DNA from: Parerythrobacter lutipelagi
GTDB taxonomy: Bacteria > Pseudomonadota > Alphaproteobacteria > Sphingomonadales > Sphingomonadaceae
DNA length: 64,000 bases
Direction of reading: 5' to 3'
Assembly: GCF_005434975.1 (NCBI RefSeq)
Contig: NZ_SKCJ01000002.1
Coordinates: 806,001 to 870,000 of the forward strand
Shown: in pieces, positions 47,250 to 57,498 of the stretch
Layout: the number at the start of each line of letters is the position of its first letter
Numbering within the stretch: position 1 is the stretch's first letter
The notes under the pieces: generated by a model
Database searches by the model: none
What the model was told of the DNA's origin: nothing
The model's input: only the letters and a program-made list of their open reading frames with translations
Program-made: the position numbers and the translations under genes

Positions 47250-48553
47250 GTCTGCAGGATAAGGACCGTATCTTCACCAACCTTTACGGCTTCCAGGACT
47301 GGGGCCTGAAGGCGGCGCAGGCGCGCGGTGACTGGGATGATACCAAGGCGCTGATCGCGCGCGGCAATGATGCTATCATCGACGAGATGAAGGCATCCGG
47401 TCTGCGCGGGCGGGGCGGGGCGGGTTTCCCGACCGGTCTGAAATGGTCGTTCATGCCAAAGGAAAGCAAGGACGGCCGCCCGAGCTTCCTGGTGATCAAC
47501 GCCGACGAGTCCGAGCCCGGTTCGTGCAAGGACCGCGAGATCATCCGTCACGATCCGCACAAGCTGATCGAAGGCGCGCTGGTCGCCGGTTTCGCGATGC
47601 GCGCGCGGGCGGCCTATATCTACATCCGCGGCGAATATATCCGAGAAGCGGAAACGCTGCAGAAGGCCATCGACGAGGCCTATGCTGCAGGTTTGATTGG
47701 CAAGAACGCCAGCAAGTCAGGCTATGATTTCGACGTGTTCATGCACCGCGGTGCGGGCGCATACATCTGCGGTGAAGAAACCGCGATGATCGAAAGTCTG
47801 GAAGGCAAGAAAGGCCAACCGCGCCTGAAGCCGCCGTTCCCGGCGGGCGCGGGCCTTTATGGTTGCCCGACCACAGTCAACAATGTGGAATCGATCGCGG
47901 TCGTGCCGACAATCCTGCGGCGCGGCGCTTCGTGGTTTTCCAGCTTTGGCAACGAGGGCAATCACGGCACCAAGCTGTTCCAGATCAGCGGCCATGTCGA
48001 AAAGCCGTGCGTGGTGGAAGAGGAAATGAGCATTCCTTTCCGCGAGCTGATCGATAAACACTGCGGCGGCATCACCGGCGGTTGGGACAACCTCCTCGCG
48101 GTAATCCCGGGTGGTTCTTCGGTTCCGCTGGTTCCGGCAGAGCAGATCATGGACTGCCCGATGGATTTCGACGGCTTGAAAGCGGTGGGCTCGGGCCTTG
48201 GTACAGCGGCGGTCATCGTGATGGACAAGTCGACCGACATCGTTCGCGCGATTTCCCGGATCAGCTATTTCTACAAGCATGAATCCTGCGGTCAGTGCAC
48301 CCCTTGCCGTGAAGGCACAGGATGGATGTGGCGCATGATGGAACGGCTGCGGACCGGCGATGCCGCGATCGAGGAAATCGATATGCTGCAACAGGTCACC
48401 AAGCAGGTCGAAGGCCACACCATTTGCGCCCTTGGCGATGCGGCGGCATGGCCGATCCAGGGCCTGATCAAGCATTTCCGGCCGGAACTTGAGCGCCGGA
48501 TCCACGAGCACAACGCGCAATTCGCGCCTGAGACTTTGGAGGCGGCGGAATGA
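47246..48553 (+). CDS. nuoF: NADH-quinone oxidoreductase subunit F
   Basis: 435 residues. NADH/FMN-binding [16 protein letters not shown] and [13 protein letters not shown]-phosphate [14 protein letters not shown], and the N3 [4Fe-4S] ligands Cys348, 351, 354 ([11 protein letters not shown]) plus Cys394. This is the NADH-oxidising flavoprotein. Stop overlaps the next non-nuo gene (ATGA). Confidence 0.97.
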   Translation: MSLQDKDRIFTNLYGFQDWGLKAAQARGDWDDTKALIARGNDAIIDEMKASGLRGRGGAGFPTGLKWSFMPKESKDGRPSFLVINADESEPGSCKDREIIRHDPHKLIEGALVAGFAMRARAAYIYIRGEYIREAETLQKAIDEAYAAGLIGKNASKSGYDFDVFMHRGAGAYICGEETAMIESLEGKKGQPRLKPPFPAGAGLYGCPTTVNNVESIAVVPTILRRGASWFSSFGNEGNHGTKLFQISGHVEKPCVVEEEMSIPFRELIDKHCGGITGGWDNLLAVIPGGSSVPLVPAEQIMDCPMDFDGLKAVGSGLGTAAVIVMDKSTDIVRAISRISYFYKHESCGQCTPCREGTGWMWRMMERLRTGDAAIEEIDMLQQVTKQVEGHTICALGDAAAWPIQGLIKHFRPELERRIHEHNAQFAPETLEAAE

Positions 48554-49314
48554 TCAGATTTCCGCTCGCTGTTCTCGCTTTTGCGCTCGCGTTTCCCGCG
48601 TTCGCGCAAGATGACGATTTAGAACGAAAGCGTGACCGTTTCATGGAGCCGGATTCGCAGCTGGGAACCCGGTTCAAGCAGGCTCCGGAAACCGCCAGCG
48701 AAACGGACGCACGGCAGATGCAGAAGCGCCTCGCCAGATGTGTTTTCTACGGCAACAAGGAAGAGATCGCCGAGTTGCTGGCCAACAGCGATTTCGACCG
48801 CATCGACTTCGATGCAACCGCCTTCACCAGCGACGAATTTTTCGACGACATCGACTTCGGGCGCTGTCTCGGTCGGTCGATGAAGCAATCCCAGTACAAG
48901 ATTGTTGCGCGAATTCAGTATTCGACGCTGCGCAATTTGCTCGCTGAAGAAGCCTATTTGTACGAGAGCAAGAACTCGCCTGTTCGTGAAGACGGTGCAC
49001 CAACGCTGATCGAAGACCGCTTTGCATATGTGAAAGGCAGCCCTCGGGCCGCCGTTCTTGCCGAAGTGTCGGACTGCATCACTTTCCGCAACGGTCCTGC
49101 TGCCCATGTTCTTCTCGGCGAAGTTCCGGGCAGCAAGGGTGAGGGTGAGGCACTGGAGGCGCTTTGGCCTACTTTGCTGACCTGTCTCGAAGCGGAAGAA
49201 CCGCCAGAGTTAAGCACATCGATGGTTCGCCAGATGATAGCCGACGGTATGTGGGCGCGCAGCCATTACAGTGCGTGGTCAAAAGGCCCAGTCGAAGAAA
49301 CGGTAGCTGAATAA
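48550..49314 (+). CDS. secreted protein of unknown function inserted between nuoF and nuoG
   Basis: 254 residues. Signal peptide ends at AFA|QD (after 19); the mature part starts with a charged helix and contains four Cys (RCVFYG, GRCLGRS, DCITF, TCLEAE). No known family. Overlaps nuoF by 4 bases and the nuoG ATG by one (TAATG). Like the gene after nuoD it is a periplasmic protein in the middle of a cytoplasmic/membrane complex operon. Function unknown. Confidence 0.74.
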   Translation: MIRFPLAVLAFALAFPAFAQDDDLERKRDRFMEPDSQLGTRFKQAPETASETDARQMQKRLARCVFYGNKEEIAELLANSDFDRIDFDATAFTSDEFFDDIDFGRCLGRSMKQSQYKIVARIQYSTLRNLLAEEAYLYESKNSPVREDGAPTLIEDRFAYVKGSPRAAVLAEVSDCITFRNGPAAHVLLGEVPGSKGEGEALEALWPTLLTCLEAEEPPELSTSMVRQMIADGMWARSHYSAWSKGPVEETVAE

Positions 49315-51323
49315 TGCCCAAGGTCACAGTAGACGGACAGGAAATCGAGGTTCCGGACGGCGCGACCGTTCTGCAGGCCTGCGAACTTGCGGGCAAGGAA
49401 ATCCCGCGCTTCTGCTATCACGAGCGGCTGTCGATTGCCGGTAACTGCCGTATGTGCCTGGTCGAAGTGAAGCCGGGACCGCCCAAGCCGCAAGCTTCCT
49501 GCGCGCTTCCGGCCACTGACGGTCAGGAAATTCGCACCGACACCCAGATGGTCAAGACCGCGCGCGAAGGCGTGATGGAATTCCTGCTGATCAATCACCC
49601 GCTCGATTGCCCGATCTGCGACCAGGGCGGCGAGTGCGACTTGCAGGACCAGGCCGTCGCATATGGCCGTGGCGGCTCGCGCTACGACATGAACAAGCGC
49701 GCGGTGACCGAGAAGTACATGGGTCCGCTGATCAAGACGGTGATGACCCGCTGCATCCACTGCACCCGCTGCGTGCGCTTCTCCGAAGAGATCGCCGGAG
49801 TGGATGAAATCGGCGCGCTTTATCGCGGCGAGGACATGCAGATCACCACCTATCTGGAACAGGCGGCGGAACATGAGCTGTCCGCCAATGTGATCGATCT
49901 GTGCCCGGTCGGCGCTCTGACCTCGCGCCCCTATGCGTTCGAGGCGCGTCCGTGGGAACTGAAGAAGACGCTCAGCATCGACGTGTCCGACGCGGTCGGC
50001 GCAAACATCACGCTGCATTCCAAGGGCCGCGAAGTGATGCGCGCAACCCCGCGGATCAATGACGACGTGAATGAGGAATGGCTCAGCGACAAGGGTCGCT
50101 ACATGGTGGACGGGCTGACCAAGCGCCGTCTCGACAAGGTATTCCTGCGCAAGAAGGGCGGATTGAAGCCTGCGACGTGGGAAGAGGCATTCAAGGCGAT
50201 CGCCACGGCTAAGCCCGGCAAAAGCATCGCTGCCGTTGCAGGCGACATGGTTGATTGTGAGACCATGTTCGCTGCCAAGGCGCTGCTCAAGGCATCGGGC
50301 TCGAGCCTGCTCGAAGGTCGCCAGACCGGCATGGATTACGACGTGTCGAATCTCGCGGCGGTCAACTTCAACACGACCTTTGCCGGGATCGAAAACGCCG
50401 ATGCGATCCTGATCGTCGGTAGCAATATCCGGTGGGAAGCGCCGTTGGTCAATGTGCGCCTGCGCAAGGTGGTGAAGCGCGGTGCCAAGGTCTACATCCT
50501 CGGCCCGAGTTGGGACCCGACCTATCCGGCGACCTTCCTCGGCGAAGATCTCTCGGTGCTCTCGAAGCTGCCGAAGGACCTGATTGACGCTTTCAAGGCA
50601 ACCGAACGGCCTGCGATCATCATGGGCGGTGCGGCGCTGGCTAAGGGTGCGCTCGGCGCGGGCTTGGCTGCGGCGGACAAGCTCAAGGTTGTCAAGGATG
50701 GCTGGAACGGTTTCAACGTCCTCCACTTCAGCGCGGCGCGCATGGGCGGGCTGATGCTCGGCTACGCACAAAAGGGCGGCATGGCGGATATTGCTGCAGC
50801 CAAGCCCAAAGTGCTGCTGGCGCTCGGCGCGGACGAGATGGACTTCGAGCCGTTTGCCGACAGCCTCAAGGTCTATATCGGCCATCACGGCGACAAGGGC
50901 GCGCACGCAGCAGATATCGTTCTGCCCGCCGCGAGCTTCGCTGAAAAAGACGGGACCTACGTCAACACCGAAGGCCGCGTGCAGTTCGCCGAAAAGGCCG
51001 TATTTGCTCCCGGTGATGCGCGTGAAGACTGGACCATCCTGCGTGCACTGGCCGATGCACTGGGCGTATCGGTTGGTTTCGACAGTTTTGCAGAATTACA
51101 AGCCGCGATGATCGCCGAAGTGCCAGCTCTGGGCGAGGAAGGACTCGCCGATCTTGGTGCGCTGCCCAAAGCGGACAGCAAGGCCAAGGCCGAGGGCGCA
51201 ATTTCGGCCTATCCGATCAAGGATTTCTACCTCACCAACCCCATCGCCCGCGCCAGCGCGGTGATGCAGCAATGCTCGGCGGAATTGCTGCATAGCGACG
51301 AGCTGAAGGAGGCGGCCGAATGA
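49314..51323 (+). CDS. nuoG: NADH-quinone oxidoreductase subunit G
   Basis: 669 residues. N1b [2Fe-2S] Cys34, 45, 48, 63; N5 ligands His95, Cys99, 102, 108; N4 ligands Cys147, 150, 153 and 197. The rest is a molybdopterin-oxidoreductase-like domain with no metal cofactor. At 669 residues it is shorter than E. coli NuoG (about 900), as in other alphaproteobacteria. ATGA overlap with nuoH. Confidence 0.97.
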   Translation: MPKVTVDGQEIEVPDGATVLQACELAGKEIPRFCYHERLSIAGNCRMCLVEVKPGPPKPQASCALPATDGQEIRTDTQMVKTAREGVMEFLLINHPLDCPICDQGGECDLQDQAVAYGRGGSRYDMNKRAVTEKYMGPLIKTVMTRCIHCTRCVRFSEEIAGVDEIGALYRGEDMQITTYLEQAAEHELSANVIDLCPVGALTSRPYAFEARPWELKKTLSIDVSDAVGANITLHSKGREVMRATPRINDDVNEEWLSDKGRYMVDGLTKRRLDKVFLRKKGGLKPATWEEAFKAIATAKPGKSIAAVAGDMVDCETMFAAKALLKASGSSLLEGRQTGMDYDVSNLAAVNFNTTFAGIENADAILIVGSNIRWEAPLVNVRLRKVVKRGAKVYILGPSWDPTYPATFLGEDLSVLSKLPKDLIDAFKATERPAIIMGGAALAKGALGAGLAAADKLKVVKDGWNGFNVLHFSAARMGGLMLGYAQKGGMADIAAAKPKVLLALGADEMDFEPFADSLKVYIGHHGDKGAHAADIVLPAASFAEKDGTYVNTEGRVQFAEKAVFAPGDAREDWTILRALADALGVSVGFDSFAELQAAMIAEVPALGEEGLADLGALPKADSKAKAEGAISAYPIKDFYLTNPIARASAVMQQCSAELLHSDELKEAAE

Positions 51324-52381
51324 CCGAATTCTTCCAATCCCTCGGCATGAACTATGAATGGGCATGGTTTAGCGCCACGATCGCTGGCATTCTGCTGATC
51401 GCGCTGCCGCTGATGCTGGCAGTCGCGATGATCATCTATATGGACCGCAAGGTCTGGGCGGCGATCAACCTGCGGCGCGGGCCGAACGTAGTCGGGCCGT
51501 TCGGACTGCTCCAGTCGTTTGCCGACGGGCTCAAGGTATTCCTGCAGGAAACGATCGTCCCGAGCGCGGCGAACAAGGGTATCTTTTTGCTCGCGCCGAT
51601 CATCACCTTCACCGTGGCGCTGGGTGCGTGGGCGGTGATCCCGTTCGATGCGGGTGTGGTGCTGGCGGACATCAATGTCGGCCTGCTCTACATTCTCGCG
51701 ATCAGTTCGCTGTCGGTTTACGGCATCGTGATGTCGGGCTGGGCATCCAATTCGAAATATCCGTTTTTCTCCGCCATGCGTGCCGCCGCGCAGATGATTT
51801 CCTACGAGGTCTCGATCGGGTTCATCCTGGTTTGCGTGGTCTTGTGGGCGGGAACGTTCAATCTGAGCGAAATCGTCGAGGCGCAGCGCGGCCACGGCCT
51901 CGGCATCGTCAACGGTTACTGGTTCAATATTCTGCTGTTCCCGATGTGGGTGATGTTCTTCATCTCCAGCCTGGCGGAAACCCAGCGTGTGCCGTTCGAT
52001 TTGACCGAGGCGGAAAGTGAACTCGTCGCCGGGTACCAGACCGAATACAGCTCGATGAGCTTCGCGCTCTTCTGGCTCGGTGAATACGCCAACATCCTGC
52101 TGATGTGTGCGCTCAATGCGCTCCTGTTCTTCGGTGGCTGGCTGCCGCCGCTGGATGTGGACTGGATCCCGTGGTTCGACATTCCCGGCATCGTCTGGCT
52201 GTTTGCCAAGATCCTGTTCTTCTTCTTCATGTTCAGCTGGGTCATGGCGACCGTCCCGCGTTACCGGTATGATCAGCTGATGCGCCTGGGGTGGAAAGTG
52301 TTCCTGCCGATCAGCTTGTTGTTCGTTGCCGTCATTTCCGGATATCTGATGGCCACCGGTCACTTTGGAGCAGCCGCATGA
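51320..52381 (+). CDS. nuoH: NADH-quinone oxidoreductase subunit H
   Basis: 353 residues, about eight membrane helices. Signature loops [34 protein letters not shown] and [20 protein letters not shown], which line the quinone entry channel and the first proton half-channel. Overlaps nuoG and nuoI by 4 bases. Confidence 0.97.
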   Translation: MTEFFQSLGMNYEWAWFSATIAGILLIALPLMLAVAMIIYMDRKVWAAINLRRGPNVVGPFGLLQSFADGLKVFLQETIVPSAANKGIFLLAPIITFTVALGAWAVIPFDAGVVLADINVGLLYILAISSLSVYGIVMSGWASNSKYPFFSAMRAAAQMISYEVSIGFILVCVVLWAGTFNLSEIVEAQRGHGLGIVNGYWFNILLFPMWVMFFISSLAETQRVPFDLTEAESELVAGYQTEYSSMSFALFWLGEYANILLMCALNALLFFGGWLPPLDVDWIPWFDIPGIVWLFAKILFFFFMFSWVMATVPRYRYDQLMRLGWKVFLPISLLFVAVISGYLMATGHFGAAA

Positions 52382-52866
52382 GTACGGTCGCACACCTCAT
52401 CAAATCGTTCACCCTGTGGGAATTCGTGAAGGCGCATGCCCTCACACTCAAATACTTTTTCAAACCCAAGGTGACGCTCAACTACCCGTTCGAGAAGAAC
52501 CCGCTGAGCCCGCGTTTTCGCGGCGAGCATGCGCTGCGCCGTTATCCAAATGGCGAGGAACGCTGCATCGCGTGCAAGCTGTGCGAAGCGGTTTGCCCGG
52601 CGCAGGCGATTACCATCGAGAGCGAGCCGCGCGAAGACGGCAGCCGCCGCACCACGCGCTACGATATCGACATGACCAAGTGCATTTATTGCGGCTTCTG
52701 TCAGGAAGCCTGCCCGGTGGATGCGGTGGTCGAGGGGCCGAACTTCGAATATGCGACCGAAACGCGTGAAGAACTGCTCTACGACAAGGCAAAATTGCTG
52801 GCGAACGGGGACAAGTGGGAGCGGGCCATTGCCGCGAACCTTGAAGCCGATGCGCCCTATCGATAG
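52378..52866 (+). CDS. nuoI: NADH-quinone oxidoreductase subunit I
   Basis: 162 residues. Two ferredoxin motifs: Cys63, 66, 69, 73 and Cys102, 105, 108, 112 for clusters N6a and N6b. N-terminal amphipathic helix on the membrane surface. Followed by 27 bp, the only real intergenic step between nuoA and nuoK. Confidence 0.97.
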   Translation: MSTVAHLIKSFTLWEFVKAHALTLKYFFKPKVTLNYPFEKNPLSPRFRGEHALRRYPNGEERCIACKLCEAVCPAQAITIESEPREDGSRRTTRYDIDMTKCIYCGFCQEACPVDAVVEGPNFEYATETREELLYDKAKLLANGDKWERAIAANLEADAPYR

Positions 52867-52893
52867 GGGCCGCCCAGAAATGGCTGAAACCCA

Positions 52894-53514
52894 ATGATCC
52901 AGACAATCGCCTTTTATCTTTTCGCGACAATCGTCATCGCCAGTGCGGTGATGGTGATCACGGCGAGGAACCCGGTGCATTCCGTGCTGTGGCTGATCCT
53001 TTCGTTCTTCAATGCGGCGGGCTTGATGGTGCTGGTCGGTGCAGAATTCATCGCGATGTTGCTGGTCGTTGTGTACGTCGGCGCGGTCGCGGTGCTGTTC
53101 CTGTTTGTCGTCATGATGCTCGACATCGACTTTGCCGAGCTTCGCGCCGGCTTCATGAAAAATTTCCCCTTGGGTATCGCCGTGGCGTTGATTCTGCTGG
53201 CGGAACTGGTGCTTGGCATCGGCGCTTACCAGACCGGCGCAATCGAACTGGGCGATCCAAGCGGTGTCGGTGCGCCGCGCGTGGGCGAAAGCAATATCGA
53301 GAATATCGGGGCGCTGCTCTATACCAAATACCTGTTCCTGTTCGAAGCTGCCGGGATCGTGCTTCTGGTGGCAATGATCGGTGCGATCGTCCTGACTCAC
53401 CGTCCGCCAAAATCGCGGCGGAGCCAGCAAGATGTCGGCAAGCAGAACCGCCGCCGTCCTGAAGAGGCGACGGTGATGAAGAGCCCGCCCGTGGGCGAGG
53501 GGGTCGAGCTGTAA
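52894..53514 (+). CDS. nuoJ: NADH-quinone oxidoreductase subunit J
   Basis: 206 residues, five membrane helices, with a hydrophilic basic tail after residue 168. The conserved region is [22 protein letters not shown] five-codon open frame, MAETQ (52880-52897), with AGGGG ten bases upstream, overlaps its ATG by four bases; this may help ribosomes reach the start but is probably chance. TAATG joins it to the next small gene. Confidence 0.95.
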   Translation: MIQTIAFYLFATIVIASAVMVITARNPVHSVLWLILSFFNAAGLMVLVGAEFIAMLLVVVYVGAVAVLFLFVVMMLDIDFAELRAGFMKNFPLGIAVALILLAELVLGIGAYQTGAIELGDPSGVGAPRVGESNIENIGALLYTKYLFLFEAAGIVLLVAMIGAIVLTHRPPKSRRSQQDVGKQNRRRPEEATVMKSPPVGEGVEL

Positions 53515-53615
53515 TGTCCCTCGGTATTTTCCAGATCCTGATCATCTTGATCGTGCTCGGCGGGGCCGCTGTTGGCGTTTTCGCTCTCATTATGGTTGCC
53601 AGGGGGCGCAAATGA
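53514..53615 (+). CDS. 33-aa single-helix membrane microprotein between nuoJ and nuoK
   Basis: Too short for most gene callers. ATG overlaps the nuoJ stop by one base and its TGA overlaps the nuoK ATG (ATGA). Translation: [20 protein letters not shown] then [13 protein letters not shown]. One hydrophobic helix (about 4-29) ends in a basic RGRK that should stay in the cytoplasm. It also lies exactly at the site where the compact operon could otherwise have had no gap, so selection for its frame is plausible. Function unknown. Confidence 0.62.
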   Translation: MSLGIFQILIILIVLGGAAVGVFALIMVARGRK

Positions 53616-53917
53616 TCGGCATCGAACACTACATTGTTGTCAGTGCGATCCTGTTCGTGCTGGGCGTACTCGGCATCTTCCTCAACCGGAAGAATATCAT
53701 CGTCATCCTGATGGCGATCGAACTGATCCTCCTCGCGGTGAATATCAACCTGGTCGCCTTCAGCGCGTTCCTCAACGATCTCGTCGGTCAGGTGTTCGCG
53801 ATGTTTGTGCTGACTGTTGCAGCGGGCGAAGCGGCTATCGGGCTTGCTATTCTGGTTGTTTACTTTCGCGGCCGCGGTAGCATCGCTGTCGACGATCCAA
53901 GCCGGATGAAGGGGTAA
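53612..53917 (+). CDS. nuoK: NADH-quinone oxidoreductase subunit K
   Basis: 101 residues, three helices. The conserved glutamates appear in [13 protein letters not shown] and [11 protein letters not shown]; these belong to the E-channel of proton transfer. Followed after 6 bp by nuoL, which starts with GTG. Confidence 0.96.
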   Translation: MIGIEHYIVVSAILFVLGVLGIFLNRKNIIVILMAIELILLAVNINLVAFSAFLNDLVGQVFAMFVLTVAAGEAAIGLAILVVYFRGRGSIAVDDPSRMKG

Positions 53918-53923
53918 GCACCA

Positions 53924-55933
53924 GTGCATCCGATTCTTGCCATCGTATTCCTGCCGTTGCTGGCAGCTATCATCGGAGGGCTGACCAACAAGGCGGCCCC
54001 GGCGGTGTTTACCAAGTCCATCACGACGGGCGCGTTGTTCATCAGCGCCGCGCTCAGCTGGCCGATTTTCCTCGGCTTTGTGGCGGGGACCGTTGAACCG
54101 CAAGTCGTACCGGTGCTGCAGTGGGTGCAGTCGGGCACGTTAAGTTTCGACTGGTCGCTGCGCATCGATGCGCTGACAGCGGTTATGCTGGTGGTGATCA
54201 ACACCGTTTCCGCGCTCGTCCACCTGTATAGCTGGGGCTATATGGAGGAAGATCCGGACCAGCCGCGTTTCTTCGCCTACCTCAGCCTGTTTACCTTCGC
54301 CATGCTGATGCTGGTGACGGCCGACAATTTGGTGCAGATGTTCTTCGGGTGGGAAGGGGTTGGCCTTGCAAGCTACCTGCTGATCGGTTTCTGGTTCAAA
54401 AAGCCGAGTGCCAATGCCGCCGCCATCAAGGCCTTTGTGGTCAACCGCGTGGGCGATCTGGGTTTCATGCTCGGTATCTTCGGCACGTTCCTTGTCTTCG
54501 GCACCGTTTCCATCCCGGAGATCCTCGAAGCCGCACCGGCCATGAGCGGCAGCGACATAACGTTCCTCGGGATGCGCCTCTACACGATGGATATCCTGTG
54601 CATCCTGCTGTTCATCGGCGCGATGGGCAAATCGGCCCAGTTGGGCTTGCACACCTGGCTACCCGATGCGATGGAAGGCCCGACGCCGGTTTCAGCGCTG
54701 ATCCATGCTGCCACCATGGTTACCGCCGGCGTGTTCATGGTCTGCCGTTTGTCGCCGATGTTCGAGACTGCGCCGACCGCGCTGATGATCGTCACTTTCA
54801 TCGGAGCAGCCACTTGCTTCTTCGCTGCGACGATCGGCACCACCCAGTGGGATATCAAGCGCGTCATCGCCTATTCGACCTGTTCGCAGCTTGGCTATAT
54901 GTTCTTCGCTGCCGGTGTCGGCGCCTATGGCGCGGCGATGTTCCATCTGTTTACGCATGCCTTCTTCAAGGCGCTGTTGTTCCTTGGTGCAGGCTCCGTA
55001 ATCCACGCGATGCATCACGAACAGGACATGCGTTATTACGGCGGGCTACGTAAGAAAATCCCGATCACGTTCTGGGCCATGATGGCCGGAACTCTGGCGA
55101 TCACCGGTGTTGGTGTACTGGGCTTCTTTGGCTTTGCCGGTTTCTATTCGAAGGATGCGATCCTCGAGGCAGCGTTTGCCCGCGGTACGAACATGAGCAT
55201 GTTCGCTTTCTGGATGGGCGCGATCGCGGCATTGCTGACCAGCTTCTACAGCTGGCGCCTGATGTTCCTTACTTTCTGGGGCAAACCGCGCTGGATCGAG
55301 AGCGAGCATATCCAGCACAGCGTTCACAAGACGCCGGAAGAAGCGGGCGAAGATACGACGGGTGGCTATCACCCGCACGAGAGCCCGATCACCATGCTGA
55401 TACCGCTTGGCGTATTGACTCTGGGTGCGATTTTTGCCGGTTACCTGTTCAAATATCCGTTCATCGACGGATCGAGCGAGATGGTCGATCCGAACGGTTT
55501 CTGGGGCGCGTCGATCTACTTCAACGAGAACCTGATCCACGCGCTGCATGATGTGCCATTGTGGGTGAAGCTGACGGCGACGGTGGTGATGCTGCTCGGT
55601 CTGTTCGGGGCGTGGCTGGCGTATATCAAGGACACCAGCATTCCCGGCAAGTTTGTCGAGCAGTTCAGCCTGGTGCATCGCTTTGTCTACAACAAGTGGT
55701 ATTTTGACGAGCTCTACAACACGATCTTCATCAAGCCGGCGTTCTGGATCGGCCGGCTGTTCTGGACCAGAGGCGATATTGGCATAATCGACCGCTTCGG
55801 TCCGAACGGCGCGGCGTGGATCGTCGAGCGCGGCGTGGGTGCCGCCAAGCGGGTCCAGTCGGGATATCTCACTAGTTACGCACTGATCATGCTGCTTGGC
55901 CTGGTCGCGGCGATTACCTGGATTTTGATGTAA
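53924..55933 (+). CDS. nuoL: NADH-quinone oxidoreductase subunit L
   Basis: 669 residues starting with GTG after AAGGGG. Antiporter-like with many helices; loops FFGWEGVGLASYLLIGFW, LHTWLPDAMEGPTPVSALIHAATMVTAGV and the long lateral helix at the C terminus are visible. It is about 50 residues longer than E. coli NuoL. It is the distal proton-pumping subunit. TAATG links it to nuoM. Confidence 0.97.
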   Translation: MHPILAIVFLPLLAAIIGGLTNKAAPAVFTKSITTGALFISAALSWPIFLGFVAGTVEPQVVPVLQWVQSGTLSFDWSLRIDALTAVMLVVINTVSALVHLYSWGYMEEDPDQPRFFAYLSLFTFAMLMLVTADNLVQMFFGWEGVGLASYLLIGFWFKKPSANAAAIKAFVVNRVGDLGFMLGIFGTFLVFGTVSIPEILEAAPAMSGSDITFLGMRLYTMDILCILLFIGAMGKSAQLGLHTWLPDAMEGPTPVSALIHAATMVTAGVFMVCRLSPMFETAPTALMIVTFIGAATCFFAATIGTTQWDIKRVIAYSTCSQLGYMFFAAGVGAYGAAMFHLFTHAFFKALLFLGAGSVIHAMHHEQDMRYYGGLRKKIPITFWAMMAGTLAITGVGVLGFFGFAGFYSKDAILEAAFARGTNMSMFAFWMGAIAALLTSFYSWRLMFLTFWGKPRWIESEHIQHSVHKTPEEAGEDTTGGYHPHESPITMLIPLGVLTLGAIFAGYLFKYPFIDGSSEMVDPNGFWGASIYFNENLIHALHDVPLWVKLTATVVMLLGLFGAWLAYIKDTSIPGKFVEQFSLVHRFVYNKWYFDELYNTIFIKPAFWIGRLFWTRGDIGIIDRFGPNGAAWIVERGVGAAKRVQSGYLTSYALIMLLGLVAAITWILM

Positions 55934-57498
55934 TGGACGGCTTTCCGATCCTCTCCGTAATGCTCGGCGTTCCGCTGGTCGCGGCGCTCGTCTGTCTCTT
56001 TGTCGGGGCGAATGGCGCGCGCTGGACAGCGCTGGTGGCGACGCTCGCCAATCTCGCACTGGGCGTGGTGCTATGGCTCAATTACGATGTCGGCGGCGCG
56101 CAGTGGCAGTTTCAAGAAAGTCAGAACCTGTTTGCGGGCTTCAAATATGCGCTGGGTATCGATGGTATCGCACTGATGCTGATCGTTCTCAGCGTATTCC
56201 TCATGCCGATCTGCATACTCGCGAGCTGGGAATCGATCCAGAAACGTGTCGGGGAATACATGGCAGCGTTCCTGTTCATGGAATTGCTGATGATCGGCGT
56301 TTTTGCGGCGCAGGATCTGTTCCTGTTCTACATTTTCTTCGAGGCCGGTCTCATCCCGATGTATCTGATCATCGGTATCTGGGGCGGCGATAACCGCATT
56401 TATGCGTCGTACAAATTCTTCCTCTACACGCTGTTCGGATCGGTCCTGATGCTGATTGCCATGTTGTGGATGGCCAACCAGTCCGGCACGACGGACATTC
56501 CGACACTGATGCAGTACGATTTTCCGGTCGGGGCACAGACCTGGCTGTGGCTTGCATTCTTTGCCAGTTTCGCTGTGAAAATGCCGATGTGGCCGGTTCA
56601 CACCTGGCTACCCGATGCGCATGTGCAGGCCCCGACCGCGGGGTCGGTCATCCTCGCCGGCGTGCTGTTGAAGATGGGCGGCTATGGCTTCATTCGCTTC
56701 AGCCTGCCGATGTTCCCGGAAGCTTCCGCTCAGTTTGTCTGGCTGATATTGGGCCTGTCGATGGCAGCGGTGATCATCACCAGCCTGATCGCTCTGGTCC
56801 AGCACGACATGAAAAAGCTGATCGCCTATTCCTCGGTCGCGCACATGGCCATCGTGACCGCCGGCCTGTTCGCATTCAACCAGCAGGGCCTCGAAGGCGC
56901 TATGGTCATGATGCTGAGCCATGGCCTGGTTTCAGGCGCGCTGTTCCTGTGCGTCGGGGTGATTTACGACCGGCTGCACACGCGTGAAATCGACCGCTAC
57001 GGCGGCCTTTCGATCAATATGCCGAGATACGCGATCTTTTTCCTGTTGTTTACGATGGCCAGCATCGGTTTGCCCGGGACCAGCGGTTTTGTTGCGGAGT
57101 TCCTCAGCCTGATGGGCATTTATGAAGTGTCGAGTGTGGCCACCTTCGTTCTGACCACAGGGATCATTCTGGGGGCAGGCTACATGCTCTATCTTTATCG
57201 CCGTGTGGCTTTCGGCGAGCAGAAGAACGCCGATGCGGCGGCGATGCCGGACCTGAATATGCGTGAATACATCATGCTGACGCCGATTGCGGCTGCGGTG
57301 TTGTGGATGGGTGTTTACCCGGAAAGCTTCCTTGCTCCGATGCGGCAGGATATCGCAGCACTTGATGCGCGCCTTGCCCGCGCGGAACCTGCAGGTGACG
57401 CGAAGATCGAAGCGGGCCCTCCTCGCGAAAAGGCAGCAAATTACATTGAGTATGCGGGCGATCATGGCGAAGGTCATGAGAGCGAGGGAGAGCAGTGA
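55933..57498 (+). CDS. nuoM: NADH-quinone oxidoreductase subunit M
   Basis: 521 residues, antiporter-like, with FFEAGLIPMYLIIGIWGG, VHTWLPDAHVQAPTAGSVIL and KKLIAYSSVAHM. Ends in a hydrophilic tail (GDHGEGHESEGEQ). Stop overlaps the nuoN start. Confidence 0.97.
   Translation: MDGFPILSVMLGVPLVAALVCLFVGANGARWTALVATLANLALGVVLWLNYDVGGAQWQFQESQNLFAGFKYALGIDGIALMLIVLSVFLMPICILASWESIQKRVGEYMAAFLFMELLMIGVFAAQDLFLFYIFFEAGLIPMYLIIGIWGGDNRIYASYKFFLYTLFGSVLMLIAMLWMANQSGTTDIPTLMQYDFPVGAQTWLWLAFFASFAVKMPMWPVHTWLPDAHVQAPTAGSVILAGVLLKMGGYGFIRFSLPMFPEASAQFVWLILGLSMAAVIITSLIALVQHDMKKLIAYSSVAHMAIVTAGLFAFNQQGLEGAMVMMLSHGLVSGALFLCVGVIYDRLHTREIDRYGGLSINMPRYAIFFLLFTMASIGLPGTSGFVAEFLSLMGIYEVSSVATFVLTTGIILGAGYMLYLYRRVAFGEQKNADAAAMPDLNMREYIMLTPIAAAVLWMGVYPESFLAPMRQDIAALDARLARAEPAGDAKIEAGPPREKAANYIEYAGDHGEGHESEGEQ

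Noticed and set aside
52880-52897. Five-codon frame MAETQ overlapping the nuoJ start
   Set aside because: Such short leaders arise often by chance; mentioned under nuoJ but not listed as a gene.
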